Source: Actinomycetes bacterium
GTDB lineage: Bacteria; Actinomycetota; Actinomycetes; Actinomycetales; Demequinaceae
Length of the DNA stretch: 49,079 nucleotides
Reading direction: 5' to 3'
NCBI GenBank assembly: GCA_023411615.1
Contig: JAEYOR010000007.1
Location: 1-49,079, forward strand
Made by a program: the position numbers and the translations under genes. Positions 1-9,308 of this stretch are shown here, piece after piece (within the stretch, counting starts at the first letter, position 1; each line of letters starts with the position of its first letter). Under the pieces are notes generated by a model that worked only from the letters and a program-made list of their open reading frames with translations, made no database searches and had not been told where the DNA came from.

Positions 1-110
1 GGCATGGGGTGAGGGGGGTGGACGACGCTGGGGTGGTGTGAGGTGGGGAGTGGGGATGGTGCGGGGGCGCCCATAGGCGGGGGCGGGTACCAGGGCATAT
101 GCTTTGGCAC

Positions 111-140
111 TTGCTGAGTGAGTGCTCACTCACTTAAGGT
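111..140 (+). promoter_or_regulatory. TetR-type operator inside its own promoter
   Basis: An inverted repeat with 8-bp arms and a 2-bp centre (AGTGAGTGCTCACTCACT, 117-134) fills the 18-bp spacer between a possible -35 box TTGCTG (111-116) and a -10 box TAAGGT (135-140). Repressor bound here would block RNA polymerase. The site lies directly before the TetR gene, so autoregulation of the repressor and control of the following exporter genes is the natural reading. Upstream, 1-110 is G-rich with no gene or clear motif. Confidence 0.8.
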
Positions 141-146
141 GCGGAG

Positions 147-728
147 GTGATGGTGGCAATGTCGAGTCGAGCACCCCGCATGAGCGTGGAAGAACGCCGC
201 GCCCATATTGTCGACGCAGTCACCCCGCTTCTCACTGAGCACGGCGCCGACCTCACCACCAGGGAACTCGCGCATGCTGCGGGCGTGGCCGAAGGAACAC
301 TCTTCCGCGCCTTCCGGGACAAAGAAGAGTTGATTGCCGCGGTGGTGGAGCGGTGCATGGATCCGGCGCCGATCGTGGCGAGTTTGCGCGCGATCCCCGT
401 AGAACAATCGCTCGAGGACACACTCCGCCAGATCGTTGCGGTATTGAGGGAGCGCTTCACTGGTGTGCTCGGTGTGATGAACGCTCTTGGCATTAAAGAG
501 CCGCCGATGCACGACCACTCGGCAGGAGCGGCCTCTCGCGGCACCGTGATCGAGGAGCTCCTCGCACCGCACCGTGAATGCCTCAGCGTTGAGCCCGCGA
601 AGGCAGTGATTCTTATCCGCCTCTTGTGCTTCTCCGCCTCGGTCCCGTCGATCGCGGGGCGCTCGGCATTGAGTGATGAGGAGCTCGTCCACTTCATTCT
701 CTGCGGCATCTCAACGGAAGGTCCCTGA
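147..728 (+). CDS. TetR/AcrR family transcriptional repressor
   Basis: This is a one-domain ligand-responsive repressor. The N-terminal 60 residues contain the TetR helix-turn-helix (LTTRELAHAAGVAEGTLFRAF), followed by a divergent helical ligand-binding domain; about 190 residues is usual for the family. The start is uncertain. GTG 147 lies 6 bp after the -10 box TAAGGT and would give a leaderless message. ATG 150 and ATG 159 are in frame, and ATG 159 has GGAGG (143-147) upstream. The gene ends 6 bp before the exporter pair and has a palindromic operator in its promoter, so it most likely controls those transporter genes and itself. The inducer cannot be read from the sequence, but an exported toxic compound is the usual case for this arrangement. 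Confidence 0.93.
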   Translation: MMVAMSSRAPRMSVEERRAHIVDAVTPLLTEHGADLTTRELAHAAGVAEGTLFRAFRDKEELIAAVVERCMDPAPIVASLRAIPVEQSLEDTLRQIVAVLRERFTGVLGVMNALGIKEPPMHDHSAGAASRGTVIEELLAPHRECLSVEPAKAVILIRLLCFSASVPSIAGRSALSDEELVHFILCGISTEGP

Positions 729-734
729 GCCCCC

Positions 735-2468
735 ATGCTGTGGAAACTCCTCGTACGCTCGATCGCGCCGTATCGCGCACTTCTCGTTGGCGTGGTGATC
801 TTTCAGCTCGCCCAGTCGCTAGCCAACCTGTACCTGCCGGGACTGAACGCCGACATCATCGATAACGGGATTGCCACGGGCGATACGGGTCACATTTGGC
901 GCGTGGGCGGGATCATGTTGGTCCTGTCATTTGTGCAAGCCGCGTGCGCGATCACGGCCGTCTACTTTGGCGCGATGATGGCGATGCGCGTTGGCCGCGA
1001 CATACGCGGTCAAGTCTTCGCGCGCGTGGGCACCTTCTCCGAGGTGGAGGTCCAGCGCTTTGGTGCGCCCTCCCTTATCACCCGCTCAACCAATGACGTC
1101 CAGCAGGTCCAGATGCTCGTGCTCATGGGCGCGACGCTGCTCGTATCGACGCCGTTCATGGCTATTGGCGGCGTCATTATGGCCCTTCACCAGGACATCG
1201 GATTGTCGTGGGTCATGGTGGTAGCTATTCCCGTACTGCTCGCAGGCGTCGTTGCCGTCATCACCCGGATGATGCCGCACTTCCAACGCATGCAAAAGCG
1301 TATCGACCAGGTCAATCGTGTGTTGCGCGAGCAACTTGCGGGAATTCGGGTGGTCCGTGCATTTGTGCGGGAACCCCAGGAGCGCGCCCGCTTCTCCAAG
1401 GCGAATGCGGACGTGACGGACTCGGCCCTCAGGGTGGGGCGTCTCATGGCCGTCATGTTCCCCTTTGTCATGGTGGTGATGAACGTCGGCTCGGTGGCCG
1501 TCCTGTGGCTCGGTGCAGATCGTGTCGATGCAGGTGAGACTCAAGTGGGCGCACTCACCGCGTTCCTCACATACCTCATCCAAATTCTCATCTCCGTGAT
1601 GATGGCGACCTTCCTCTTTGTCTTGGTGCCACGCGCCGCCGTCGCGGCCGATCGCATCGGAGAAGTCCTTGCCACCTCCACCTCGGTAGTGCCGCCTGTG
1701 AATCCCATCACGCACATGGACACTCCGGGAACTGTCGAGTTCCGCAATGTCACCTTCGCGTACCCGGGGGCCGAGGAGCCCGTTCTTGACAGGGTCTCCT
1801 TCACGGCGCGCCCCGGCACGACCACGGCGATCATTGGTTCCACCGGCGCAGGGAAATCGACACTGCTCAGCCTCATTCCGCGGCTGTACGACGCGACGAG
1901 CGGACAGGTGCTCGTTGGTGGAGTGGACGTGCGCGAACTCGACCTCGATACGTTGTGGTCAGTGATGGGCATCGTGCCGCAAAGGGCGTACCTCTTCACC
2001 GGCACCATCCGGTCGACGCTCCGGCACGGCAAGCCCGACGCCACCGACGAGGAGTTGTGGGAGGCTCTCACGATCGCCCAGGGCCGCGATTTTGTCGAGG
2101 ACATGCCAAACGGGCTGGACACTCCGGTTGCGCAAGGTGGCACCACCGTGTCCGGTGGCCAGCGACAGCGCTTGTCGATCGCGCGTGCGCTCGTTCGCGC
2201 GCCGCGCATCCTTCTCTTCGACGATTCGTTTTCCGCACTCGACACCGCCACGGACGCACGCCTACGCACGGCCCTCAAGAAGTCCGTGACCGATGCCACC
2301 GTGATCGTCGTCGCGCAACGGGTGTCCTCCATCACGGACGCGGATCAGATCCTCGTGATCGAGCATGGGCGGATCATCGACCGAGGTACGCACGAGGAGC
2401 TCCTTGCGTCGTCGGAGACCTACCAAGAGATCGTCTCCACCCAGCTACGTGCGGAAGAGGCGGCATGA
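735..2468 (+). CDS. Heterodimeric ABC exporter, subunit with degenerate catalytic residues
   Basis: This is a half-transporter with six membrane helices (about residues 15-305) fused to an ATP-binding domain (about 335-577). Walker A is GSTGAGKS (368-375), the Q-loop is VPQR (414-417), and the signature VSGGQRQR (472-479) is intact. The Walker B motif ends in Asp-Asp (D496-D497) where the catalytic Glu should be, and the H-loop has Gln528 instead of His. The next gene has the catalytic Glu and His but an altered signature, so the two together form one degenerate and one competent ATP site. This is known from LmrCD, BmrCD and TM287/288. The stop codon overlaps the start of the partner gene (ATGA). 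Drug or lipid export is inferred from the family and the TetR neighbour. Confidence 0.95.
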   Translation: MLWKLLVRSIAPYRALLVGVVIFQLAQSLANLYLPGLNADIIDNGIATGDTGHIWRVGGIMLVLSFVQAACAITAVYFGAMMAMRVGRDIRGQVFARVGTFSEVEVQRFGAPSLITRSTNDVQQVQMLVLMGATLLVSTPFMAIGGVIMALHQDIGLSWVMVVAIPVLLAGVVAVITRMMPHFQRMQKRIDQVNRVLREQLAGIRVVRAFVREPQERARFSKANADVTDSALRVGRLMAVMFPFVMVVMNVGSVAVLWLGADRVDAGETQVGALTAFLTYLIQILISVMMATFLFVLVPRAAVAADRIGEVLATSTSVVPPVNPITHMDTPGTVEFRNVTFAYPGAEEPVLDRVSFTARPGTTTAIIGSTGAGKSTLLSLIPRLYDATSGQVLVGGVDVRELDLDTLWSVMGIVPQRAYLFTGTIRSTLRHGKPDATDEELWEALTIAQGRDFVEDMPNGLDTPVAQGGTTVSGGQRQRLSIARALVRAPRILLFDDSFSALDTATDARLRTALKKSVTDATVIVVAQRVSSITDADQILVIEHGRIIDRGTHEELLASSETYQEIVSTQLRAEEAA

Positions 2469-4333
2469 CTCGGGACTCAGCGCCAGCGTCGGCCCCACCG
2501 CCGGGACGACGCCCGGGCGGCCACGGCCCGATGGGCGGCATGGCCGGGATGCCGGTTGAGAAGGCGCAGAACTTCCGTGGCACGACGCGTCGACTCATCG
2601 CGCTTCTCGGGCCGGAGGTGCTCGTCATTGCGGTGGTGCTTGTCGTTGGAGCGGTGTCCGTCGCACTCGCCGTGTGGGGGCCCAAGGTGCTTGGCGATGC
2701 GACTACGACGATTTTTGAGGGCTTCCTCACGGGGGAGGGGATCGACTTCGGCCGCCTCCACCGCATCCTCATCGGCGTCGCCATCATCTACGTCGCCTCG
2801 TCCGCGCTGTCCTTCGCCCAAGCGTTCATCCTCAACGGCGTCACGCAGCGCACGATGTACCGGCTGCGCGAGGACGTCGAGGCAAAGATTCACCGCTTGC
2901 CCTTGCGTTACTTTGACCGCCATCCGCGTGGCGAGGTGCTCTCACGCGTCACCAATGACATTGACAACGTGATGCACACGATGCAGCAGACGCTCAGCCA
3001 ATTCTTCAACTCGGTGCTGACGGTGGTCGGTGTGCTCGCGGTGATGATCTACATCGATTGGCAGCTCGCACTTGTGGCGGTCGTGTCGATCCCGCTCACG
3101 TTCATCATTGTCATGCAGGTCGCGAAGCGATCCCAGCCGCGATTCGTTGCCCAATGGCGGCACACCGGCGAACTCAATGCACAGATTGAGGAGGGGTATA
3201 CCGGCCATTCGCTCGTCAAGGTCTTTGGGCGCCAGCGTGAGTTTCAAGCCGAGTTCGACGCCAAGAATGAGGAGTTGTACGAGGCGAGCTTCGGCGCGCA
3301 GTTCATTTCGGGAATCATCATGCCGTCGGCCATGTTCGTGGGGAACTTGGTCTACGTGGTGATCGCCGTGGTGGGTGGTCTCAAGGTGGCAAGTGGGCAG
3401 TTGCCGCTCGGCATGGTGCAGGCATTCATTCAGTACGCACGCCAGTTCCAGCAGCCGCTCAGTCAGTTGGGCTCTATGGCGAACCTTCTGCAGTCGGGGG
3501 TCGCATCGGCCGAGCGCGTCTTTGAGCTGCTTGATGCCGAGGACCAGTCTCCCGATCGGGTTCCGGCAGACACCCCTGAGGACTTCCACGGACGGCTGGT
3601 TTTCGAGGACGTCAGTTTCGCCTATGAGGCCGACGCTCCCCTCATCGAGAACTTGTCGCTCACCGTCGAGCCGGGCAAGACGGTCGCCATTGTCGGTCCC
3701 ACCGGCGCGGGGAAGACAACGCTCGTCAACCTCGTCATGCGCTTCTACGAACTCGATCGCGGGCGGATCCTTCTTGACGGCGTCGACATCGCCCATATGA
3801 CACGGCACGATCTGCGCTCGCGTACAGGGATGGTGCTTCAGGACGCGTGGCTCTTTGGCGGCACGATTCGGGACAACATCGCGTATGGAAACCCTGAGGC
3901 CACAGAGGAGCAGATCCTTGACGCGGCGAAGGCCGCCTACGTCGACCGCTTTGTCCACTCGCTCCCTGACGGCTACGACACGGTCATCGACGACGACGCG
4001 ACAAATGTGTCGGCAGGTGAGCGCCAACTCATCACGATTGCTCGCGCCTTTGTCGCGCAACCGAGCGTGCTCATCCTCGACGAGGCGACAAGTTCGGTCG
4101 ACACCCGCACTGAGTTGCTTGTGCAGCACGCGATGGAAAGCCTGCGCAAGGACCGCACGAGCTTTGTCATCGCGCACCGCCTCAGCACGATCCGCGATGC
4201 AGACGTCATCCTCGTCATGGAGAACGGGGCGATTGTCGAGCACGGCAATCACGTGGATCTGCTGGCAGCCGGAGGCGCATACGCGCGTCTTTATGAAGCA
4301 CAGTTCGCGGCGCCGGTCGACGAGTCGGTCTAG
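2465..4333 (+). CDS. Heterodimeric ABC exporter, catalytically canonical subunit
   Basis: This is the partner half-transporter of 622 residues. A Pro/Gly/Met-rich cytoplasmic N-terminus (1-40) precedes six membrane helices (about 50-345) and an ATPase domain (about 375-622). Walker A is GPTGAGKT (411-418). The Walker B segment ends with the catalytic Glu540 (LILDE), and the H-loop has His571. The signature reads VSAGERQ (515-521) rather than LSGGQ, which fits the degenerate site it would form with the preceding subunit. ATG 2465 was chosen because it overlaps the upstream stop (ATGA), so the two subunits are translationally coupled. The reading frame stays open further upstream, but only across the preceding gene. 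The substrate is unknown. Confidence 0.95.
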   Translation: MTRDSAPASAPPPGRRPGGHGPMGGMAGMPVEKAQNFRGTTRRLIALLGPEVLVIAVVLVVGAVSVALAVWGPKVLGDATTTIFEGFLTGEGIDFGRLHRILIGVAIIYVASSALSFAQAFILNGVTQRTMYRLREDVEAKIHRLPLRYFDRHPRGEVLSRVTNDIDNVMHTMQQTLSQFFNSVLTVVGVLAVMIYIDWQLALVAVVSIPLTFIIVMQVAKRSQPRFVAQWRHTGELNAQIEEGYTGHSLVKVFGRQREFQAEFDAKNEELYEASFGAQFISGIIMPSAMFVGNLVYVVIAVVGGLKVASGQLPLGMVQAFIQYARQFQQPLSQLGSMANLLQSGVASAERVFELLDAEDQSPDRVPADTPEDFHGRLVFEDVSFAYEADAPLIENLSLTVEPGKTVAIVGPTGAGKTTLVNLVMRFYELDRGRILLDGVDIAHMTRHDLRSRTGMVLQDAWLFGGTIRDNIAYGNPEATEEQILDAAKAAYVDRFVHSLPDGYDTVIDDDATNVSAGERQLITIARAFVAQPSVLILDEATSSVDTRTELLVQHAMESLRKDRTSFVIAHRLSTIRDADVILVMENGAIVEHGNHVDLLAAGGAYARLYEAQFAAPVDESV

Positions 4334-4376
4334 AAATTGCTCCCGTTTCGTCTTTGCGCACCCCCATGCGCAGTGC

Positions 4377-4527
4377 TAACCTGAACCCGCTTCCCCCGGA
4401 AGGCGCGTATCGCCCCGGCGGATAGCACTCCACGAATCACGCGTCGTGTATGACGTCGTTTCCGCATGACGCCCGTGGATAACTCGCACCTCTGGAGCCA
4501 AAGTGGCTCGTGCGAGGAAGGGAAATC
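4377..4527 (+). promoter_or_regulatory. rho promoter and structured 5' leader
   Basis: A -10 box TAACCT (4377-4382) would start a leader of about 140 nt before rho. The leader ends in a strong hairpin. CTCGCAC (4483-4489) pairs with GTGCGAG (4510-4516) and GAGCCA (4495-4500) pairs with TGGCTC (4504-4509), giving 13 pairs around an AAG loop with a 5-nt bulge at 4490-4494. The 3' side of the stem contains the first bases of the purine-rich ribosome binding site (4514-4522). The structure could therefore limit rho translation. Rho autoregulation is known in other bacteria by attenuation; its mechanism here is inference. Confidence 0.5.
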
Positions 4528-6264
<1,737 letters not shown>

Positions 6265-6272
6265 TTTCCAAG

Positions 6273-6317
6273 GCGCACCGCATCGGCCCGATGCCCTCGA
6301 GCGTTGGGCCGGTGCGC
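6273..6317 (+). terminator. Inverted repeat after rho, possible terminator
   Basis: GCGCACC (6273-6279) pairs with GGTGCGC (6311-6317), and GGCCC (6285-6289) can pair with GGGCC (6306-6310). A small competing hairpin exists at 6281-6293. It begins 9 bp after the rho stop and ends 20 bp before the rpmE -10 box. There is no T-tract, so it may be a processing or protective structure rather than a classical terminator. Confidence 0.4.
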
Positions 6318-6336
6318 GCTGGGAATGCGGTCTTGT

Positions 6337-6430
6337 TACACTGTTTGGCTGGTCCGTGCACGCACAGGCCAGACGCTCCCGGTTCACCGTCGCAAAATCT
6401 GCGTGCGGACCCGGCGGCACACTAAGGGAG
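6337..6430 (+). promoter_or_regulatory. rpmE promoter and structured leader, possible L31 autoregulatory RNA
   Basis: The -10 box TACACT (6337-6342) predicts a transcript starting near 6349. Almost at once the RNA forms a long helix: GGUCC (6351-6355) pairs with GGACC (6407-6411), and GCACGC (6358-6363) pairs with GCGUGC (6401-6406), giving 11 pairs with a 2-nt bulge. An inner hairpin pairs GACG (6372-6375) with CGUC (6388-6391). The ribosome binding site AAGGGAG (6424-6430) lies 12 nt beyond the helix. Leaders of this kind before ribosomal-protein genes often bind the encoded protein; L31 binding here is inference. Confidence 0.55.
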
Positions 6431-6433
6431 ATC

Positions 6434-6643
6434 ATGAAGAAGGACATTCACCCCGAGTACGTGGCCACCACTGTCACGTGCACCTGCGGCAACACGTTTG
6501 AGACCCGCAGCACCGTCACCTCCGGTGCGATTAGCGTCGAGGTCTGCTCGGCATGCCACCCGTTCTACACGGGCAAGCAGAAGATCATGGACACCGGTGG
6601 TCGAGTCGCGCGCTTCGAAAAGCGCTACGGCAAGACGAACTAA
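6434..6643 (+). CDS. rpmE: 50S ribosomal protein L31, zinc-binding type
   Basis: The product is a 69-residue protein of the large ribosomal subunit. The four cysteines C16, C18, C38 and C41 (CTC and CSAC) mark the zinc-binding C+ form of L31, not the cysteine-free paralogue made during zinc shortage. The N-terminus MKKDIHPEY is typical of the family. The ATG follows AAGGGAG with a 3-nt gap. The gene has its own promoter and a structured leader. It lies between rho and prfA, a conserved actinobacterial order. If a C- paralogue is encoded elsewhere, this copy would be the zinc-replete form. Confidence 0.97.
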   Translation: MKKDIHPEYVATTVTCTCGNTFETRSTVTSGAISVEVCSACHPFYTGKQKIMDTGGRVARFEKRYGKTN

Positions 6644-6664
6644 GCGCTGGGACGCCGCGACAAC

Positions 6665-7750
6665 GTGGCCGAAGCATTCGCAGCCGTTCAGCCGCTGCTG
6701 ACGGAGTACGCCGATATCGAGCGTCAGCTCGCCGACCCGTCTGTCCACACAGACACGGGGCGCGCTCGCACGCTTGGGCGGCGGTTCGCGGAGCTCGGCC
6801 GGGTTGTCGCGGCGCATCGCGCATGGGCCGCCGCGGCCGATGACCTGGAAGCAGCCAAAGAGATGGCCGACGCTGATCCTGAGTTCGCGACCGAGGTGCC
6901 TGCTCTCGAGCAGGCTTTGAACGACGCCACCGAGACCCTGCGCCGCATCCTCATCCCGCGTGATCCCGACGATGCTCGCGACGCGATCATCGAGATCAAG
7001 TCGGGCGAAGGCGGGGAAGAGTCCGCCTTGTTTGCGGGCGATCTGCTGAAGATGTACGTCAAGTACGCGGAGAGCAAGGGCTGGAAGACCGAAGTCCTCG
7101 AGGCCGTCCACACCGATATGGGTGGCTACAAAGACGTCTCCATTGCGGTGAAGGCAACGGGCACGGTTCAGCCAGAGGACGGGGTGTGGGCCCACCTCAA
7201 ATATGAGGGCGGCGTCCACCGCGTCCAGCGGGTGCCGGCAACAGAATCGCAAGGTCGCATTCACACGTCGGCGGCGGGTGTGCTCGTCTACCCCGAGGCC
7301 GAGGAGGTCTCCGAGGTTGAGATCGACCCGAATGACGTTCGCGTCGATGTGTTCCGCTCGTCTGGTCCTGGTGGCCAGTCCGTCAACACGACCGACTCTG
7401 CGGTCCGCCTCACGCATATCCCCACCGGCATCGTGGTGAGCTGCCAGAACGAGAAGAGTCAGCTCCAGAACAAGGAGTCCGCCTTCCGCATTCTGCGCGC
7501 CCGTTTGTTGGCGGCGCAGCGCGAAGCGGCCGAGGCCGAGGCGCAGGACATGCGCAAGTCGCAAGTGCGCACGGTTGACCGTTCGGAGCGCATCCGCACG
7601 TACAACTTTCCCGAGAACCGCATCGCGGATCACCGGACTGGCTACAAGTCGTACAACCTCGACCAGGTCCTCGCGGGTGATCTGGGCCCGGTCATCCAGT
7701 CGGCTATCGACGCCGACGAGGCCGCTCGTTTGGCCGCTTCCGAGGACTGA
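6665..7750 (+). CDS. prfA: Peptide chain release factor 1
   Basis: RF1 reads UAA and UAG stop codons and triggers release of the finished protein. The 361-residue product has the PAT codon-recognition motif (191-193), which separates it from RF2 (SPF), and the GGQ motif (236-238), which enters the peptidyl transferase centre. The GTG start at 6665 lies 21 bp after rpmE with only a weak ribosome binding site, so coupling to rpmE translation is likely. It is followed 3 bp later by prmC, whose product methylates the glutamine of GGQ, so modifier and substrate are made from one message. Confidence 0.97.
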   Translation: MAEAFAAVQPLLTEYADIERQLADPSVHTDTGRARTLGRRFAELGRVVAAHRAWAAAADDLEAAKEMADADPEFATEVPALEQALNDATETLRRILIPRDPDDARDAIIEIKSGEGGEESALFAGDLLKMYVKYAESKGWKTEVLEAVHTDMGGYKDVSIAVKATGTVQPEDGVWAHLKYEGGVHRVQRVPATESQGRIHTSAAGVLVYPEAEEVSEVEIDPNDVRVDVFRSSGPGGQSVNTTDSAVRLTHIPTGIVVSCQNEKSQLQNKESAFRILRARLLAAQREAAEAEAQDMRKSQVRTVDRSERIRTYNFPENRIADHRTGYKSYNLDQVLAGDLGPVIQSAIDADEAARLAASED

Positions 7751-7753
7751 GGC

Positions 7754-8641
7754 GTGACGCAACTTCTCACCGATGTCGTGGCGCGGTGCGCGGCGGGATT
7801 GCGCGAGGCAGGCATTGACAGCCCTGACGCCGACGCTGTCATCCTTGTCGGCTACGCTGCGGGGCTCTCCACCAGCGAGGTTCGCACGGGCATGGTGACG
7901 GGCAAGACGATTGACGATGCCGTCGTTGCCGATATCGACGATCTCACCGTACGCAGGCGGCGCCGCGAGCCGCTCCAGCACATCACCGGGGTTGCGGCTT
8001 TCCGTTTCCTCGACCTGCAGGTCGGCGAGGGCGTCTTTGTACCTCGCCCCGAGACGGAGATCGTGGCTCAGGCTGCGATCGATGCCGCACATCGCCTTAC
8101 TTCGGGCGGTGCGTCCCCGCTCGTCATCGACCTGTGTTCAGGCTCAGGGGCGATTGCCCTCAGCGTGGTGACGGAAGTGACGAACGCGCACGTCATCGCC
8201 CTTGAACGCGAACCACACGCAATCGCCTGGTTGCGCCGCAATGCCGACGCCCTGCCTGCCGACGCCCGAGCCCGCCTCACCGTGGTGGAAGGCGACGTGA
8301 CTGACCAGACCGTGCTCGCGTCGGCCGAAGGCACGGCTGACGTGGTCGTTTCTAACCCTCCCTACGTGCCCCCTCACGAGGAGCCCACCCAGCCGGAGGC
8401 GCGCCACGATCCGACAGCCGCTTTGTACGGCGGCGGCGCCGACGGCCTCGACGTCCCGCGAGCCGTCATGGCTGCCGCGCACCGCTTGCTCAAGCCCGGC
8501 GGCGTCTTTGTCATGGAGCACTCCTCGAGCCAAGGCGCCGACGCTCTTGCGGCTCTTGCGGCACACGGGGGTTTTGTTGACGCCACGACTGTGCCGGACC
8601 TCGCTGGGCTCGACCGCATCCTCCTCGCCCGGCGCGCGTGA
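7754..8641 (+). CDS. prmC: Release factor glutamine methyltransferase PrmC (HemK)
   Basis: This SAM-dependent enzyme methylates the glutamine in the GGQ motif of release factors. An N-terminal helical substrate-binding domain (about 1-90) is followed by a Rossmann methyltransferase domain with the SAM loop DLCSGSGAIAL (about 126-136) and the catalytic NPPY motif (201-204) that holds the glutamine side chain. The length of 295 residues is normal. The GTG start is 3 bp after the prfA stop. The next gene is a Sua5/TsaC-type gene, giving the common prfA-prmC-tsaC order. Confidence 0.96.
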   Translation: MTQLLTDVVARCAAGLREAGIDSPDADAVILVGYAAGLSTSEVRTGMVTGKTIDDAVVADIDDLTVRRRRREPLQHITGVAAFRFLDLQVGEGVFVPRPETEIVAQAAIDAAHRLTSGGASPLVIDLCSGSGAIALSVVTEVTNAHVIALEREPHAIAWLRRNADALPADARARLTVVEGDVTDQTVLASAEGTADVVVSNPPYVPPHEEPTQPEARHDPTAALYGGGADGLDVPRAVMAAAHRLLKPGGVFVMEHSSSQGADALAALAAHGGFVDATTVPDLAGLDRILLARRA

Positions 8642-8654
8642 CAGACTAAGGGGC

Positions 8655-9308
8655 GTGATTCTGCCCTGCTTCGATCCCGCCACGTGGGGCCCGTCAATCG
8701 ATGCCGCCGTCCACGCGGTGTCTCGTGGCGACGTCGTGGTGCTTCCCACGGACACGGTCTATGGCGTCGGCGCCGATGCCTTCAACCCGGATGCTGTTCA
8801 GCGGGTGCTTGAAGCGAAGGGCCGCGGCCGCCACATGCCGCCGCCGGTATTGATCCCGTCGATTCAAACCGTGGAGGGCCTCGCAATCGATGTGCCTGCG
8901 AGCGCGCGGGCGCTCATGGAGGCCTTGTGGCCGGGGCCCCTCACCGTCATCGTCAAGGCCCAACCGAGCCTGGCGTGGGATCTCGGGGAGACAAACGGCA
9001 CCGTCGCATTGCGTGTTCCGGATCACGGCGCCGCACGTGCATTGCTCGCCCGAACGGGCCCGCTCGCGGTGACGAGCGCGAATCGGACGGGCCAGCCGCC
9101 CGCCACCACGGCTGACGACGCGGAGCGCCAGCTCGGTGCGGCCGTCTCCGTTTATCTGGATGGCGGGGACAGCCCGCTCGGCACTGCGTCGACAATCGTC
9201 GATGCGACGGGGCCTGCACTCACAGTGGTGCGGGATGGGGGAGTGACCTGGGAACGCTTAGTCGAGATCGCTGGCGTCGAGGCTTTTGACGATGGGGCCG
9301 CCGAGTGA
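8655..9308 (+). CDS. L-threonylcarbamoyladenylate synthase (TsaC/Sua5/YrdC family)
   Basis: This family makes threonylcarbamoyl-AMP from threonine, bicarbonate and ATP for the t6A37 modification of ANN-decoding tRNAs. The 217-residue product has PTDTVYG (31-37) near the N-terminus and SANRTGQP further on, both family hallmarks. It has the single YrdC domain without the extra C-terminal Sua5 domain. GTG 8655 was chosen because AAGGGG lies just upstream; the frame is open further back, but only within prmC. The stop codon overlaps the start of the next gene (GTGA). The other t6A genes (tsaB, tsaD, tsaE) are not in the window. Confidence 0.93.
   Translation: MILPCFDPATWGPSIDAAVHAVSRGDVVVLPTDTVYGVGADAFNPDAVQRVLEAKGRGRHMPPPVLIPSIQTVEGLAIDVPASARALMEALWPGPLTVIVKAQPSLAWDLGETNGTVALRVPDHGAARALLARTGPLAVTSANRTGQPPATTADDAERQLGAAVSVYLDGGDSPLGTASTIVDATGPALTVVRDGGVTWERLVEIAGVEAFDDGAAE

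Noticed and set aside
1955..2464. Extended N-terminus for the second exporter subunit
   Set aside because: The added 170 residues overlap the ATPase domain of the first subunit and are Arg/His-rich; ATG 2465 with ATGA overlap is better.
735..2468. Pseudogene or inactivated transporter because of the lost catalytic Glu and His
   Set aside because: The changes match the known degenerate site of heterodimeric exporters and the frame is intact.
2942..4252. A 436-codon minus-strand open frame over the second exporter gene
   Set aside because: It mirrors conserved ABC motifs on the plus strand and has no independent support.
4355..4372. Terminator after the exporter genes
   Set aside because: Two TGCGCA copies form a weak 6-bp stem without a T-tract, and it lies in the -35 area of the rho promoter; not enough support for a feature.
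6422..8092. A 556-codon open frame on the minus strand over rpmE-prfA-prmC
   Set aside because: The plus-strand genes have unmistakable family motifs; the long reverse frame is a result of high GC and codon bias.
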